From: an uncultured Dysgonomonas sp.
GTDB taxonomy: Bacteria; Bacteroidota; Bacteroidia; Bacteroidales; Dysgonomonadaceae
Direction: 5' to 3'
Assembly (NCBI RefSeq): GCF_900079725.1
Contig: NZ_LT599032.1
Coordinates: forward strand, 4,522,054 to 4,586,053
DNA length: 64,000 nucleotides
Shown here: positions 44,096 to 52,044 of the stretch, in pieces
Numbering within the stretch: the stretch's first letter is position 1
How the letters are laid out: the number at the start of each line of letters is the position of its first letter
The notes under the pieces: generated by a model
Told to the model about the DNA's origin: nothing
What the model saw: the letters and a program-made list of their open reading frames with translations, nothing else
Databases searched by the model: none
Made by a program: the position numbers and the translations under genes

Positions 44096-44740
44096 ATGAA
44101 ACTCGATATAATACTTTCAGGTGTAGGCGGACAAGGAATACTTTCCATTGCTGCCATTATTGGAGAAGCTTCTCTTCGGGAGGGATTACATATAAAACAG
44201 GCTGAAGTACATGGCATGAGCCAACGGGGAGGGGATGTTCAATCTAATCTTCGTATATCGTCAAATCCGATACATTCCGACCTGATTGCAAAAGGAACCG
44301 CTGATGCTATTCTATCACTGGAACCGATGGAGGCTTTGCGTTATATTCCATACTTATCAGATGAGGGCTGGGTGGTGACGAATATTTCACCTTTTGTCAA
44401 TATTCCGAATTATCCCGAATTAGATAATATCCTTGAAGAATTATCTTCATTGCCTAATGTCATACTTCTGGATGTAGATGCTATTGCTAAAGAAGCTAAA
44501 GTGTCTCGGGCTGCAAATATGGTGCTGCTGGGTGCTGCTTCTGTGATTTTGGGTATAGAAGCTTCCAAACTGGAAGGAGCTATTGCACAGGTATTTGGTC
44601 GCAAAGGAGAATCTGTAGTGGATATGAATATAAAAGCTTTCAGAGAAGGACAAAGTGCAGGCAGAAAACAAGTGGAAAATAAGAGGAATGATTCTTGTTT
44701 ATCATGCCTGAGAAACGAAATATCCGGGAGTACAGGCTAA
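44096..44740 (+). CDS. iorB: Indolepyruvate:ferredoxin oxidoreductase beta subunit
   Basis: The 214-residue gamma-type subunit of the 2-oxoacid:ferredoxin oxidoreductase family: DIILSGVGGQGILSIAAIIG at the N-terminus, KQAEVHGMSQRGGDVQSNLRI, and GLGAASVILG-like NMVLLGAASVILGIEASKLE. It pairs with IorA. The last 25 residues (RKQVENKRNDSCLSCLRNEI) have a CLSC pair and look like a less conserved tail. A repeat-rich gap of 225 bases separates it from the aminotransferase. Confidence 0.93.
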   Translation: MKLDIILSGVGGQGILSIAAIIGEASLREGLHIKQAEVHGMSQRGGDVQSNLRISSNPIHSDLIAKGTADAILSLEPMEALRYIPYLSDEGWVVTNISPFVNIPNYPELDNILEELSSLPNVILLDVDAIAKEAKVSRAANMVLLGAASVILGIEASKLEGAIAQVFGRKGESVVDMNIKAFREGQSAGRKQVENKRNDSCLSCLRNEISGSTG

Positions 44741-44965
44741 ATATATAAAGACTATATTTTTGAGGTAAAAGTTTATCTATGTATATGGCTGTTAGCCGAT
44801 AGCTCTTTGAATAGTTTTAAGTAATAAGTAACACGAATGAAGAAAGCGTAAATAGTGTTACCTCTGTTACCTTTTAACTATATATGGTTAATAAAAGTGA
44901 AACTGTCAGGTGTGGATAGTGAAAAAAGTGTCAGATATGTCAGATTTTAACAAGTAGTTTATAAT
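44741..44965. repeat. Intergenic composite repeat sharing four modules with 28.3-28.7 kb
   Basis: It holds GCTGTTAGCCGATAGC-CTCTTTGA-type word at 44788-44810 (21 of 23 bases as at 28454-28476), an inverted GGTAACA word at 44854-44875 (21 of 22 bases as the reverse of 28657-28678), TTAACTATATATGGTTAA at 44874-44891 (17 of 18 as 28273-28290) and TGTCAGATATGTCA at 44929-44942 (reverse complement of 28295-28308). It lies between iorB and the aminotransferase. Confidence 0.8.
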
Positions 44966-46276
44966 ATGCAAAACAGAGTATTTAGTCAGGAACTCATAAA
45001 TCAGGTTGTCGACGAATTAAAAATAACAAACCTCGAGAAAGCTACCATCGGTGAAGTGCTACTTTTGGCATCGCGGCTTGAACAGGTTACAGGCATTCCT
45101 TTTATCCGTATGGATCAGGGTGTGCCAGGCCTTAAACCTTGCCAGATAGGTATAAATGCGGAAAAGAAAGCGTTGGACGAAGGTGTGGCTTCGATGTATC
45201 CTGCTGCCGCAGGTGTTCCTGTGTTGAAGAAAGAAGCATCCCGTTTTGTTAAAGCGTTTCTCGATGTTGATATATCATCAGGCTCATGCATACCGGTCAC
45301 AGGTTCGGTTGCCGGTTCTTTCAGTTCCTTTATCGCCTGCAACCAACGGGATAAAGATAAGGATACTGTATTATTTATCGATCCCGGCTTTCCTATACAG
45401 AAATCCCAATTGAAAATACTTGATATTAAATATATAGAATTTGATGTCTACAATTACAGGGGGGGAGGCTTAAAAGCTAAACTTGAAGGATTATTGGAAA
45501 AGGGCAATATATCTTCTATTGTATATTCCAATCCGAATAATCCGGCCTGGATATGTCTGACGGAGGATGAATTGCAGATAATAGGAGAATTGGCTACAAA
45601 ATATGATGCGGTTGTTATTGAAGATTTAGCCTATTTCGCTATGGATTTTCGTACCGATTTAGGTAAGCCTTTCCAACCGCCTTTTGTTCCTACTGTAGCC
45701 AGATATACAGATAATTATATTTTGATGCTTTCCTCGTCTAAGATATTCAGTTATGCCGGACAACGTGCCGCAGTGCTTTGTATTTCGGACCAATTATTTT
45801 TTCGTAAATTTGAAGCATTGGCCGAGAAATATTCTGGTTCAGGTATTTTCGGTCCTACATTTATAGGAGAAATATTGTATATGATAACCTCCGGCATAAC
45901 TCATTCTACGCAGTATGGTTATGCGGCAATGTTAAAGGCGTCATCGGACGGAGAATTAGACTTTGTAAAAGAGACAAGTGAATATGGCAGGCGTGCCTAC
46001 CGGATGAAGGAATTATTCAATAAATACGGTTTTCATGTGGTATATGATAAGGATATAAACAGGGCGATTTCCGACGGATTCTTTTTCACAATCGGTTACA
46101 AAGATATGTCTTGTGCCCAACTGATGCGCGAGTTATTGTATTATGGAATAAGTTCGATTGCTTTGTCTACTACAGGAAGCGAGCAACAAGGTATAAGAGC
46201 ATGCTGCTCGCGTATGAGTGAGGACTTATATACTGTGTTAGATGAACGATTAAGATTTTTCAAATTAGACCATTGA
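44966..46276 (+). CDS. PLP-dependent class I aminotransferase (probably aromatic)
   Basis: The 436-residue fold-type I aminotransferase shows VYSNPNNPAWICLTEDEL, VVIEDLAYFAMDF, and the Schiff-base lysine in SSSKIFSYAGQRAAVL. The C-terminal half ends with ISSIALSTTGSEQQGIRACCS. Family members of this length act on aromatic or branched-chain amino acids. The position between iorAB and the arylacetate-CoA ligase suggests it interconverts phenylalanine, tyrosine or tryptophan with the aryl pyruvate that IorAB uses. Exact substrate is inference from context. Confidence 0.88.
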   Translation: MQNRVFSQELINQVVDELKITNLEKATIGEVLLLASRLEQVTGIPFIRMDQGVPGLKPCQIGINAEKKALDEGVASMYPAAAGVPVLKKEASRFVKAFLDVDISSGSCIPVTGSVAGSFSSFIACNQRDKDKDTVLFIDPGFPIQKSQLKILDIKYIEFDVYNYRGGGLKAKLEGLLEKGNISSIVYSNPNNPAWICLTEDELQIIGELATKYDAVVIEDLAYFAMDFRTDLGKPFQPPFVPTVARYTDNYILMLSSSKIFSYAGQRAAVLCISDQLFFRKFEALAEKYSGSGIFGPTFIGEILYMITSGITHSTQYGYAAMLKASSDGELDFVKETSEYGRRAYRMKELFNKYGFHVVYDKDINRAISDGFFFTIGYKDMSCAQLMRELLYYGISSIALSTTGSEQQGIRACCSRMSEDLYTVLDERLRFFKLDH

Positions 46277-46307
46277 TAACATAAACGACTAAAAAAACTA
46301 ACATATT

Positions 46308-47609
46308 ATGATTTGGAATGAACCGAAAGAGTGCATGAGCCTCGAGGATAAACGAAACCTGCAAGGCAAGCGTTTAAGAAAACTCGTGGACAGAGTGTAT
46401 CACAACACGCCATTTTATCGCCGCAAAATGCAGGAAATGGATATAATGCCTGACGATATAAAGACGGTGGACGATATTGTAAAACTGCCATTTACTACCA
46501 AGCAGGATTTACGGGATAATTATCCTTACGGACTATTTGCTTTACCAATGTCTGATATAGTGAGGCTACATGCTTCATCGGGGACCACGGGAAAACCTAC
46601 AGTTGTTGGCTACACCCGGCGTGATTTATCCATCTGGTCGGAAATGATAGCTCGTAGCCTGAGTGCATACGGCGCTGATCGTAATGATATTATATCAGTG
46701 GCATACGGTTATGGCCTGTTTACCGGAGGACTTGGATTGCATTACGGAGTGGAGCATCTGGGCGCGACGGTGATTCCCATGTCGAGCGGGAATACATCCA
46801 AGCAAATTCAGTTTATGCACGATTTTGGAGCTACAGCCATCGCCTGTACTCCATCTTATGCTCTATACCTGGCAGAAGCCATGGAGAAAGCAGGTATACC
46901 ACGTGAAGACTTTAAGCTGCGCATGGGTATTTTCGGTGCAGAGCCATGGACGGAAAACATGAGAAAAGAAGTAGAAGCTAAACTTGGAATAAATGCTTAT
47001 AATATATATGGATTGAGCGAAGTGATGGGGCCGGGTGTGTCACACGAATGCCGGTACAAAGATGGTTCGCATATTATAGATGATCATTTTCTACCGGAAA
47101 TTGTATCACCTGATACATTAGAGCAACTGCCATACGGAGAACAGGGAGAATTAGTATTTACCACTCTTACAAAGGAGGGCTTACCTCTATTGCGTTACCG
47201 TACCAAAGACCTTTGTTCATTGACGGAAGAACCTTGTAAATGTGGACGCACCAGTGTGCGCATGAGCCGTATAGTAGGACGTAGCGACGATATGCTGATT
47301 ATTCGTGGGGTAAATGTATTCCCATCGCAGATAGAAAGCGTAATACTGGAAATGGAAGAATTTGAACCGCACTATCTGCTGATAGTAGACCGTGTAAACA
47401 ATCTGGATATACTGGAAGTACAGGTTGAAGTCCGGGACGGATATTTTTCCGATGAAATCTCAAAGATTATGGCATTGAAAAAGAAGATAGCCCATCGTCT
47501 GCAAAGTGTGCTGGGAATCAGTGCCGATATAAAACTGGTTGAGCCGTACAGCATCAAACGAAGTGAGGGTAAGGCGCAGCGTGTAATTGATAAACGTATC
47601 TTTAATTGA
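46308..47609 (+). CDS. paaK: Phenylacetate-CoA ligase (arylacetate activation)
   Basis: The 433-residue adenylate-forming enzyme converts phenylacetate (or related aryl acetate) with ATP and CoA to the thioester. Marks: RLHASSGTTGKPTVVGYT (phosphate loop), IFGAEPWTENMRKEVE, YNIYGLSEVMGPGVSHEC, RTKDLCSLTEEPCKCG with CxC cysteines, and IVGRSDDMLIIRGVNVFPSQ. In this gene order it can recycle phenylacetate or indoleacetate to the CoA esters that IorAB reductively carboxylates, or release the acid energetically in the reverse direction. It follows the aminotransferase by 31 bases and precedes the ACT gene by seven. Confidence 0.95.
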   Translation: MIWNEPKECMSLEDKRNLQGKRLRKLVDRVYHNTPFYRRKMQEMDIMPDDIKTVDDIVKLPFTTKQDLRDNYPYGLFALPMSDIVRLHASSGTTGKPTVVGYTRRDLSIWSEMIARSLSAYGADRNDIISVAYGYGLFTGGLGLHYGVEHLGATVIPMSSGNTSKQIQFMHDFGATAIACTPSYALYLAEAMEKAGIPREDFKLRMGIFGAEPWTENMRKEVEAKLGINAYNIYGLSEVMGPGVSHECRYKDGSHIIDDHFLPEIVSPDTLEQLPYGEQGELVFTTLTKEGLPLLRYRTKDLCSLTEEPCKCGRTSVRMSRIVGRSDDMLIIRGVNVFPSQIESVILEMEEFEPHYLLIVDRVNNLDILEVQVEVRDGYFSDEISKIMALKKKIAHRLQSVLGISADIKLVEPYSIKRSEGKAQRVIDKRIFN

Positions 47610-47616
47610 TTAGCTT

Positions 47617-48042
47617 ATGACAATAAAACAACTATCTATTTTTGTAGAAAATAAGACCGGACGACTAAATGAGGTAGCGCATATACTGGGCAGGAATGGA
47701 GTGAATATGAAAGCGTTCAGCCTGGCCGAAAGTGCAGACTTTGGTATTTTACGTCTGATAGTATCCGATGTGGATTTGGCTGTGAAAGTCCTAAAAGAGG
47801 CTCATTTAGGGGTAAGTGTAAATGATGTACTTTGTCTATCGTGTCCCAATACACCGGGCTCATTAGCTACTATATTGGAATATTTGGCGAAGGAAGATGT
47901 ATTTATTGAATATATGTATGCTTTTTCGAATGGTGAAAGGGCCAATGTGGTTATAAGGCCAACAGATATAAAAAAATGCATCGAGATATTGACTGCAAAT
48001 AATTGCGAACTATTGAATCAGGATAAGATAAAAGGATGCTGA
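47617..48042 (+). CDS. Protein with two ACT domains
   Basis: The 141-residue protein contains two tandem ACT repeats: residues 1-70 (IKQLSIFVENKTGRLNEVAHIL, KAFSLAESADFGILRLIVSD) and 71-141 (VLCLSCPNTPGSLATILEYL, EYMYAFSNGERANVVIRP). ACT domains bind amino acids and regulate enzymes. Seven bases after paaK, it is the last gene of the block; by context it could sense aromatic amino acids and control the ligase or oxidoreductase. Stand-alone ACT proteins next to paaK are a common arrangement in anaerobes. A strong terminator follows. Confidence 0.9.
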   Translation: MTIKQLSIFVENKTGRLNEVAHILGRNGVNMKAFSLAESADFGILRLIVSDVDLAVKVLKEAHLGVSVNDVLCLSCPNTPGSLATILEYLAKEDVFIEYMYAFSNGERANVVIRPTDIKKCIEILTANNCELLNQDKIKGC

Positions 48043-48061
48043 TATCCTTTCCCTAATAAAG

Positions 48062-48093
48062 CGACCTTTGGTATAATCTTCTACCAAAGGTCG
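48062..48093. terminator. Bidirectional rho-independent terminator
   Basis: CGACCTTTGGTA and TACCAAAGGTCG form a 12-base perfect stem with an eight-base loop between convergent genes; TTTATCA follows on the plus strand and TTTATTAG on the minus strand. It separates the aromatic block from the glycan locus. Confidence 0.85.
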
Positions 48094-48105
48094 TTTATCA
48101 TAAAT

Positions 48106-48930
48106 TTAGTATAAGACAGAAGCCCCTAATATACTGATATCCTCCTTTTTTGATATTCTGATTTCTAATTTCTTTACAGTTTCAGGATAAGGAAACGTAT
48201 TTAATGTTTCTATCATTGCAGGAGCAAAAAAATTGTAAGCATTGGATATGCTGCCACCCATTATTATGACAGATGGATCATACGCAAAAAGGATCACTTT
48301 CATCAGGTTACCGATGTGGTGTCCGGCTTCTTTCCATATCATTAAGGCTTCGTTATCTCCTTCAGATGCTTTATCGAAAGCTTCTTTTCCGGTAATTCCG
48401 TGCTCTCTCACAAAATAGGAACTGCTGCAATAGGACTCATAATCATATTCCAGATAAGGCAGGCACCCGATTTCTCCGGCACCGGTATTATCTCCGTTAT
48501 ATAATTTACCATCGATAATTATTCCCGCGCCTACTCCTGTGCCTAAAGCAACTGCGACAATGTTGTTGAAACCATTACCTTCTCCGTAATAATGTTCGCC
48601 GAGAGCAAAACAGTTGCAATCGTTATTTACAGAAACCGGGATTTTGAATTCTTCTTCCAGGATATCTTTCAGGTGTACTTCTTTCCACGAAGGTATATTC
48701 GCCACATTGTAGACGATACCTCTTTCGGCATCGACTACCGATGGAACACCTATACCTATGCTTTCTATATCCTGATTTATTAATTGGTGTATCATTCCTT
48801 TTAGTTGACCGATAACAGCCTCTTCCGGTTCGTTAGCCTTGCATGGTTCGGCTACCCTGCCGATTATTTTACCATTCGATACAATGCTCATCCGGACATT
48901 TGTACCACCTAAATCTATACCTATTTTCAT
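48106..48930 (-). CDS. ROK-family sugar kinase
   Basis: The 274-residue protein has the ROK/actin-type ATP loop GIDLGGTNVRMSI at the N-terminus, NDCNCFALGEHYYG, and the VALGTGVGAGIIIDGKL loop, with GEIGCLPYLEYDYESYCSSS in place of the classic zinc-binding CxCGxxGCxE motif (several cysteines but another spacing). Likely roles are glucokinase or an amino-sugar kinase. Its start overlaps the preceding glycosidase gene by four bases, so it belongs to the glycan locus and would phosphorylate the released sugar. No N-terminal DNA-binding domain, so it is an enzyme rather than a repressor. Confidence 0.88.
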   Translation of the reverse strand: MKIGIDLGGTNVRMSIVSNGKIIGRVAEPCKANEPEEAVIGQLKGMIHQLINQDIESIGIGVPSVVDAERGIVYNVANIPSWKEVHLKDILEEEFKIPVSVNNDCNCFALGEHYYGEGNGFNNIVAVALGTGVGAGIIIDGKLYNGDNTGAGEIGCLPYLEYDYESYCSSSYFVREHGITGKEAFDKASEGDNEALMIWKEAGHHIGNLMKVILFAYDPSVIIMGGSISNAYNFFAPAMIETLNTFPYPETVKKLEIRISKKEDISILGASVLY

Positions 48931-50546
48931 ACAGTCTGATTCCCTTCTTTTATGCTCACTTTCTTACTCTTATCTTTCCCCCAGTATAATGTCAGTTCGA
49001 AAGGAACGTTCGTTTCTATTATTACTGATGGCGTATCTTCCTGCGAATTGCGTTTGTTTACTTTCAGAGTAACCAGCCCGTCGGGGCCGAAAGGATAGCG
49101 TTCTATTCCGTGTGCTTCTGTCTGGGTAATATCCCATACAAGCGAATGATTGGCATAGTCGGAACGTATGCCCAGAATATATTCGATAAATATGGCAATA
49201 GGGGGTAAACCTGTCCAGCCCACAAAATCTTTGCGGGCCATAAATCCGGGTTCGGTGGCTTCCGGAGCATAATATTCCCAGAATGTGCCGGTGTTTTTAT
49301 ATACTTCGAATACATTGTTATAATGGTTTTTTGCAATTTCCTTAGCCTGTCTGGTATATCCTTTTTTATCAAGTCCGGTAATAACCATATAATTTGTTCC
49401 CGGCCATACACCTCCTTGCCAGTAGCGTCCTTTAGGATTATATTTCGGGTTATCCGCCGAAAGGGACGGTACTCTGTGCGGGCGGTTGAATGTTTTAGTG
49501 TTTCCCAGTTCAGTAACCATTCTATCCAGTTGTGTTTTATCCAGAACATCGGTATGTAAAGCCCAGAATGCACCGATTCCCTTAGTCGTATTCAAACTGC
49601 CGTCTGCGTACTGGTCGTATAAAAAGCCGGTTTTTTCATCCCACAGATTGTCGTGAACGTACTTTGTGAGTGCTTTTATTTCATCTTCAAATTCTTCAAT
49701 TTCCTGCCAGCGTTCGAGATAGAATCCTATTTCGAGCAGGATATTTGCCATCAGTATTTGTTGCAGGCATGCATCCAGCCATACCATATGCCCGTGACTG
49801 TATATCATACTGTATTGTGGCTGTACACGTGGCATGTTGTCCATGCCGGTACCCCAGCCGCTCGACCAATATGTACCATTAGGCCATGTGCGGTTTAGTC
49901 TCAGCCATTTATAGTACGCGCAAAGAGCCGGGAAAATCTTATTGAGTCGTTCATTATCCCCATATTGCCTGTAATATAATATCTCGCTCCACGGAAGCAG
50001 ATTCGGACCTGTACTTACCGGATCGTATCGTTCGAAGCAGTCGGCACCATCTGCTTTTATTTCACGGCAGATAAATCCGTCGGGGTGCTGTTTGGCGTAA
50101 AAATTATCCAATGTGTGTTGGAACGGGAAGAAGCGGTATCCATAGCGGGCAAACATCATCATAAAGGATGAATCCCACATGAAAATGTTTCCGTTATATG
50201 CGGTATCCAGATAACTGGATACAAAACCTGAGCCTTTTTGCGGCTGGCGGATATTACTGATAGCTATCTGCCAGGCTTTCCAGTACATCTCCAATTCTTT
50301 CTCATGACCTGTCCAGATAGGATTGGGTAATATGTTCTTCGCTTCTTCAAAACTTTTAGGAACAATCTCCTCCGGCTTGGCTATACGGTACTCGTTTTCT
50401 GTAACCAGAGCCTCTTTCACATAAGTATTCTTATATGGCAGGTTATACTTCTGCGGGGTTTCATCTGCTTCCTGCGAATAGATGGGGAAAGTCCCGAATA
50501 ACAGGCTTGAAGCAATAATTGAAATACTTAATATCTTTTTTCTCAT
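48927..50546 (-). CDS. Six-hairpin glycoside hydrolase (GH63/GH37/MGH1-like)
   Basis: The 539-residue secreted enzyme has a signal peptide (about 1-25) and an alpha-toroid catalytic domain with FMWDSSFMMMFARYGYRF, PNGTYWSSGWGTGMDNMPR, RYWQGGVWPGTNYMVITGLD and TFWEYYAPEATEPG; these are typical of the (alpha/alpha)6 inverting glucosidases and mannosylglycerate-type hydrolases. Substrate is uncertain; in GH63 members act on glucose-capped mannan oligosaccharides. A C-terminal beta-domain (about 490-539) closes the protein. It starts eight bases after the metallophosphoesterase and overlaps the ROK kinase, tying both to the glycan operon. Confidence 0.8.
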   Translation of the reverse strand: MRKKILSISIIASSLLFGTFPIYSQEADETPQKYNLPYKNTYVKEALVTENEYRIAKPEEIVPKSFEEAKNILPNPIWTGHEKELEMYWKAWQIAISNIRQPQKGSGFVSSYLDTAYNGNIFMWDSSFMMMFARYGYRFFPFQHTLDNFYAKQHPDGFICREIKADGADCFERYDPVSTGPNLLPWSEILYYRQYGDNERLNKIFPALCAYYKWLRLNRTWPNGTYWSSGWGTGMDNMPRVQPQYSMIYSHGHMVWLDACLQQILMANILLEIGFYLERWQEIEEFEDEIKALTKYVHDNLWDEKTGFLYDQYADGSLNTTKGIGAFWALHTDVLDKTQLDRMVTELGNTKTFNRPHRVPSLSADNPKYNPKGRYWQGGVWPGTNYMVITGLDKKGYTRQAKEIAKNHYNNVFEVYKNTGTFWEYYAPEATEPGFMARKDFVGWTGLPPIAIFIEYILGIRSDYANHSLVWDITQTEAHGIERYPFGPDGLVTLKVNKRNSQEDTPSVIIETNVPFELTLYWGKDKSKKVSIKEGNQTV

Positions 50547-50554
50547 ATTCTAAT

Positions 50555-52021
50555 TTATTCAGCAATAAATAATATATTATCGGGGAGTATGTCTTCTCTG
50601 ATATTGCGGCTCGAATACCCGACTTCGAGCATCTCACCCATATAATCTTCGAAATAAAGTACAGTCAGTTCATGGAATCCTTTATCAAGAGCGACTTTCC
50701 CATCTGCCCGCCTCATGCTGTGAGAGCCGTCATTGTCAACGACTAATTGACCATCTATAAACAGCTTTGATCCATCATCGGAATAGGTATAGAAGCGGTA
50801 GACACTTTTTTCCGGTATTTTGATCCATGTTTTGAAAACAAATGCCATCGAATCCTTTGCTGTTGCCGGATCAATAGATATGTTTTTCAATATTCCATTC
50901 CTGACAGGCTTTTCCAGTGCTATCTCGCCCGTATTTTTGAATCGTTTTCCTTCATAATAAGAGTACGATACTCCCTGTTGTTTTACGTTAATGCTCTTAG
51001 CGGCGAGGTAAGTCATAGATTCTTCATCAACAGAAGATAAACCCGACGGGTAATAATATTTAAATTCTGTCCCCTCCTTGGTTCTTATCCATGTATCAAA
51101 CTGGGACTTTCCTTCATACATGAGGATAATACGTGAGCCCCGTTCTAATTTTCCGTATGCATCTACTCCCGAAGTCCGGCCGAATGCCAGGGCAATTCCC
51201 TGATCAATCCCGATATAATCGTTATCGTGGTCATGTCCAACAAATATTCCCATCACATCTTTTTTCTCTATCATGGAGCAGAACATCCCGGAATTGATTT
51301 CGGGTGATGCTATCCCTTCCTCTTTGTATCCGATTGTATTTTCATTGCCGACAATATTGTTGAATTCAAGAATTGGAATATGGAAGAAAGCTAATGCAGG
51401 TAGCGGAGTATTATTATTGCGGACGGTAAATTTATCACTGGTGTTACGGTACCATTCTATCTGATCGAAATGTATCCAGTCATAATGCCCGTATTTATGT
51501 GCCGGTGGTTTATTATTTGTATCGATACAATATAGCAGAGCTGCCGTTCTTACTCCTTTAGAACTGTTTACAGGTAATGCATAATTTCCACTACCTGTTA
51601 TTTGCGGTCCTTTTTCACCTATAAAATAAGGTAGATTTTCTATGATATCGAAGATTTCATTGCGGGAGACACCTGTCTCGGCATCATGATTTCCTAGGGT
51701 TACAGCCCACGGGATCTGTGCGTCTTCGAATATTCTGGCTATTGCCAGCCATCCTTCGCGGGCCGGTGCATCGGTAACAACATCGCCTGTAAGTACGGCT
51801 AAATCCGGTTTTTCTGTAGCTAGTACATGTTTGATTACATCGGTGGTTTCAATACAATTAGGTGATTTATTACTCCAGTGAATATCTGTGAATTGGGCAA
51901 TTTTAAATTGTCCGTTATCCCTGAATTGTAGCTGTATATCTTTTTTGGGAATGGCCTTAAGCGTACCAAAACAGGATAGAACAGCTATTATAAAGAACAT
52001 ATATTTCTTCATAGAAAGCAT
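50555..52021 (-). CDS. Secreted metallophosphoesterase with C-terminal PA14 domain
   Basis: The 488-residue protein has a signal peptide (Met1 or Met4 may be the start) and a calcineurin-like phosphoesterase domain with FTDIHW, TGDVVTD, LGNHDAETGV and the GHDHDND metal-binding motifs (residues about 40-330). The C-terminus (about 375-488) is a PA14-type carbohydrate-binding domain: YRFYTYSDDGSKLFIDGQLV, VDNDGSHSMR, LYFEDYMGEMLEVGYSS. The same domain ends the GH92 enzyme of this locus. It presumably removes phosphate or a phosphodiester from the target glycan at the cell surface or in the periplasm. It lies between the phosphatase fusion and the glycosidase in the operon. Confidence 0.88.
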   Translation of the reverse strand: MLSMKKYMFFIIAVLSCFGTLKAIPKKDIQLQFRDNGQFKIAQFTDIHWSNKSPNCIETTDVIKHVLATEKPDLAVLTGDVVTDAPAREGWLAIARIFEDAQIPWAVTLGNHDAETGVSRNEIFDIIENLPYFIGEKGPQITGSGNYALPVNSSKGVRTAALLYCIDTNNKPPAHKYGHYDWIHFDQIEWYRNTSDKFTVRNNNTPLPALAFFHIPILEFNNIVGNENTIGYKEEGIASPEINSGMFCSMIEKKDVMGIFVGHDHDNDYIGIDQGIALAFGRTSGVDAYGKLERGSRIILMYEGKSQFDTWIRTKEGTEFKYYYPSGLSSVDEESMTYLAAKSINVKQQGVSYSYYEGKRFKNTGEIALEKPVRNGILKNISIDPATAKDSMAFVFKTWIKIPEKSVYRFYTYSDDGSKLFIDGQLVVDNDGSHSMRRADGKVALDKGFHELTVLYFEDYMGEMLEVGYSSRNIREDILPDNILFIAE

Positions 52022-52044
52022 TTTATGAATTTATAGTAGCTTTT

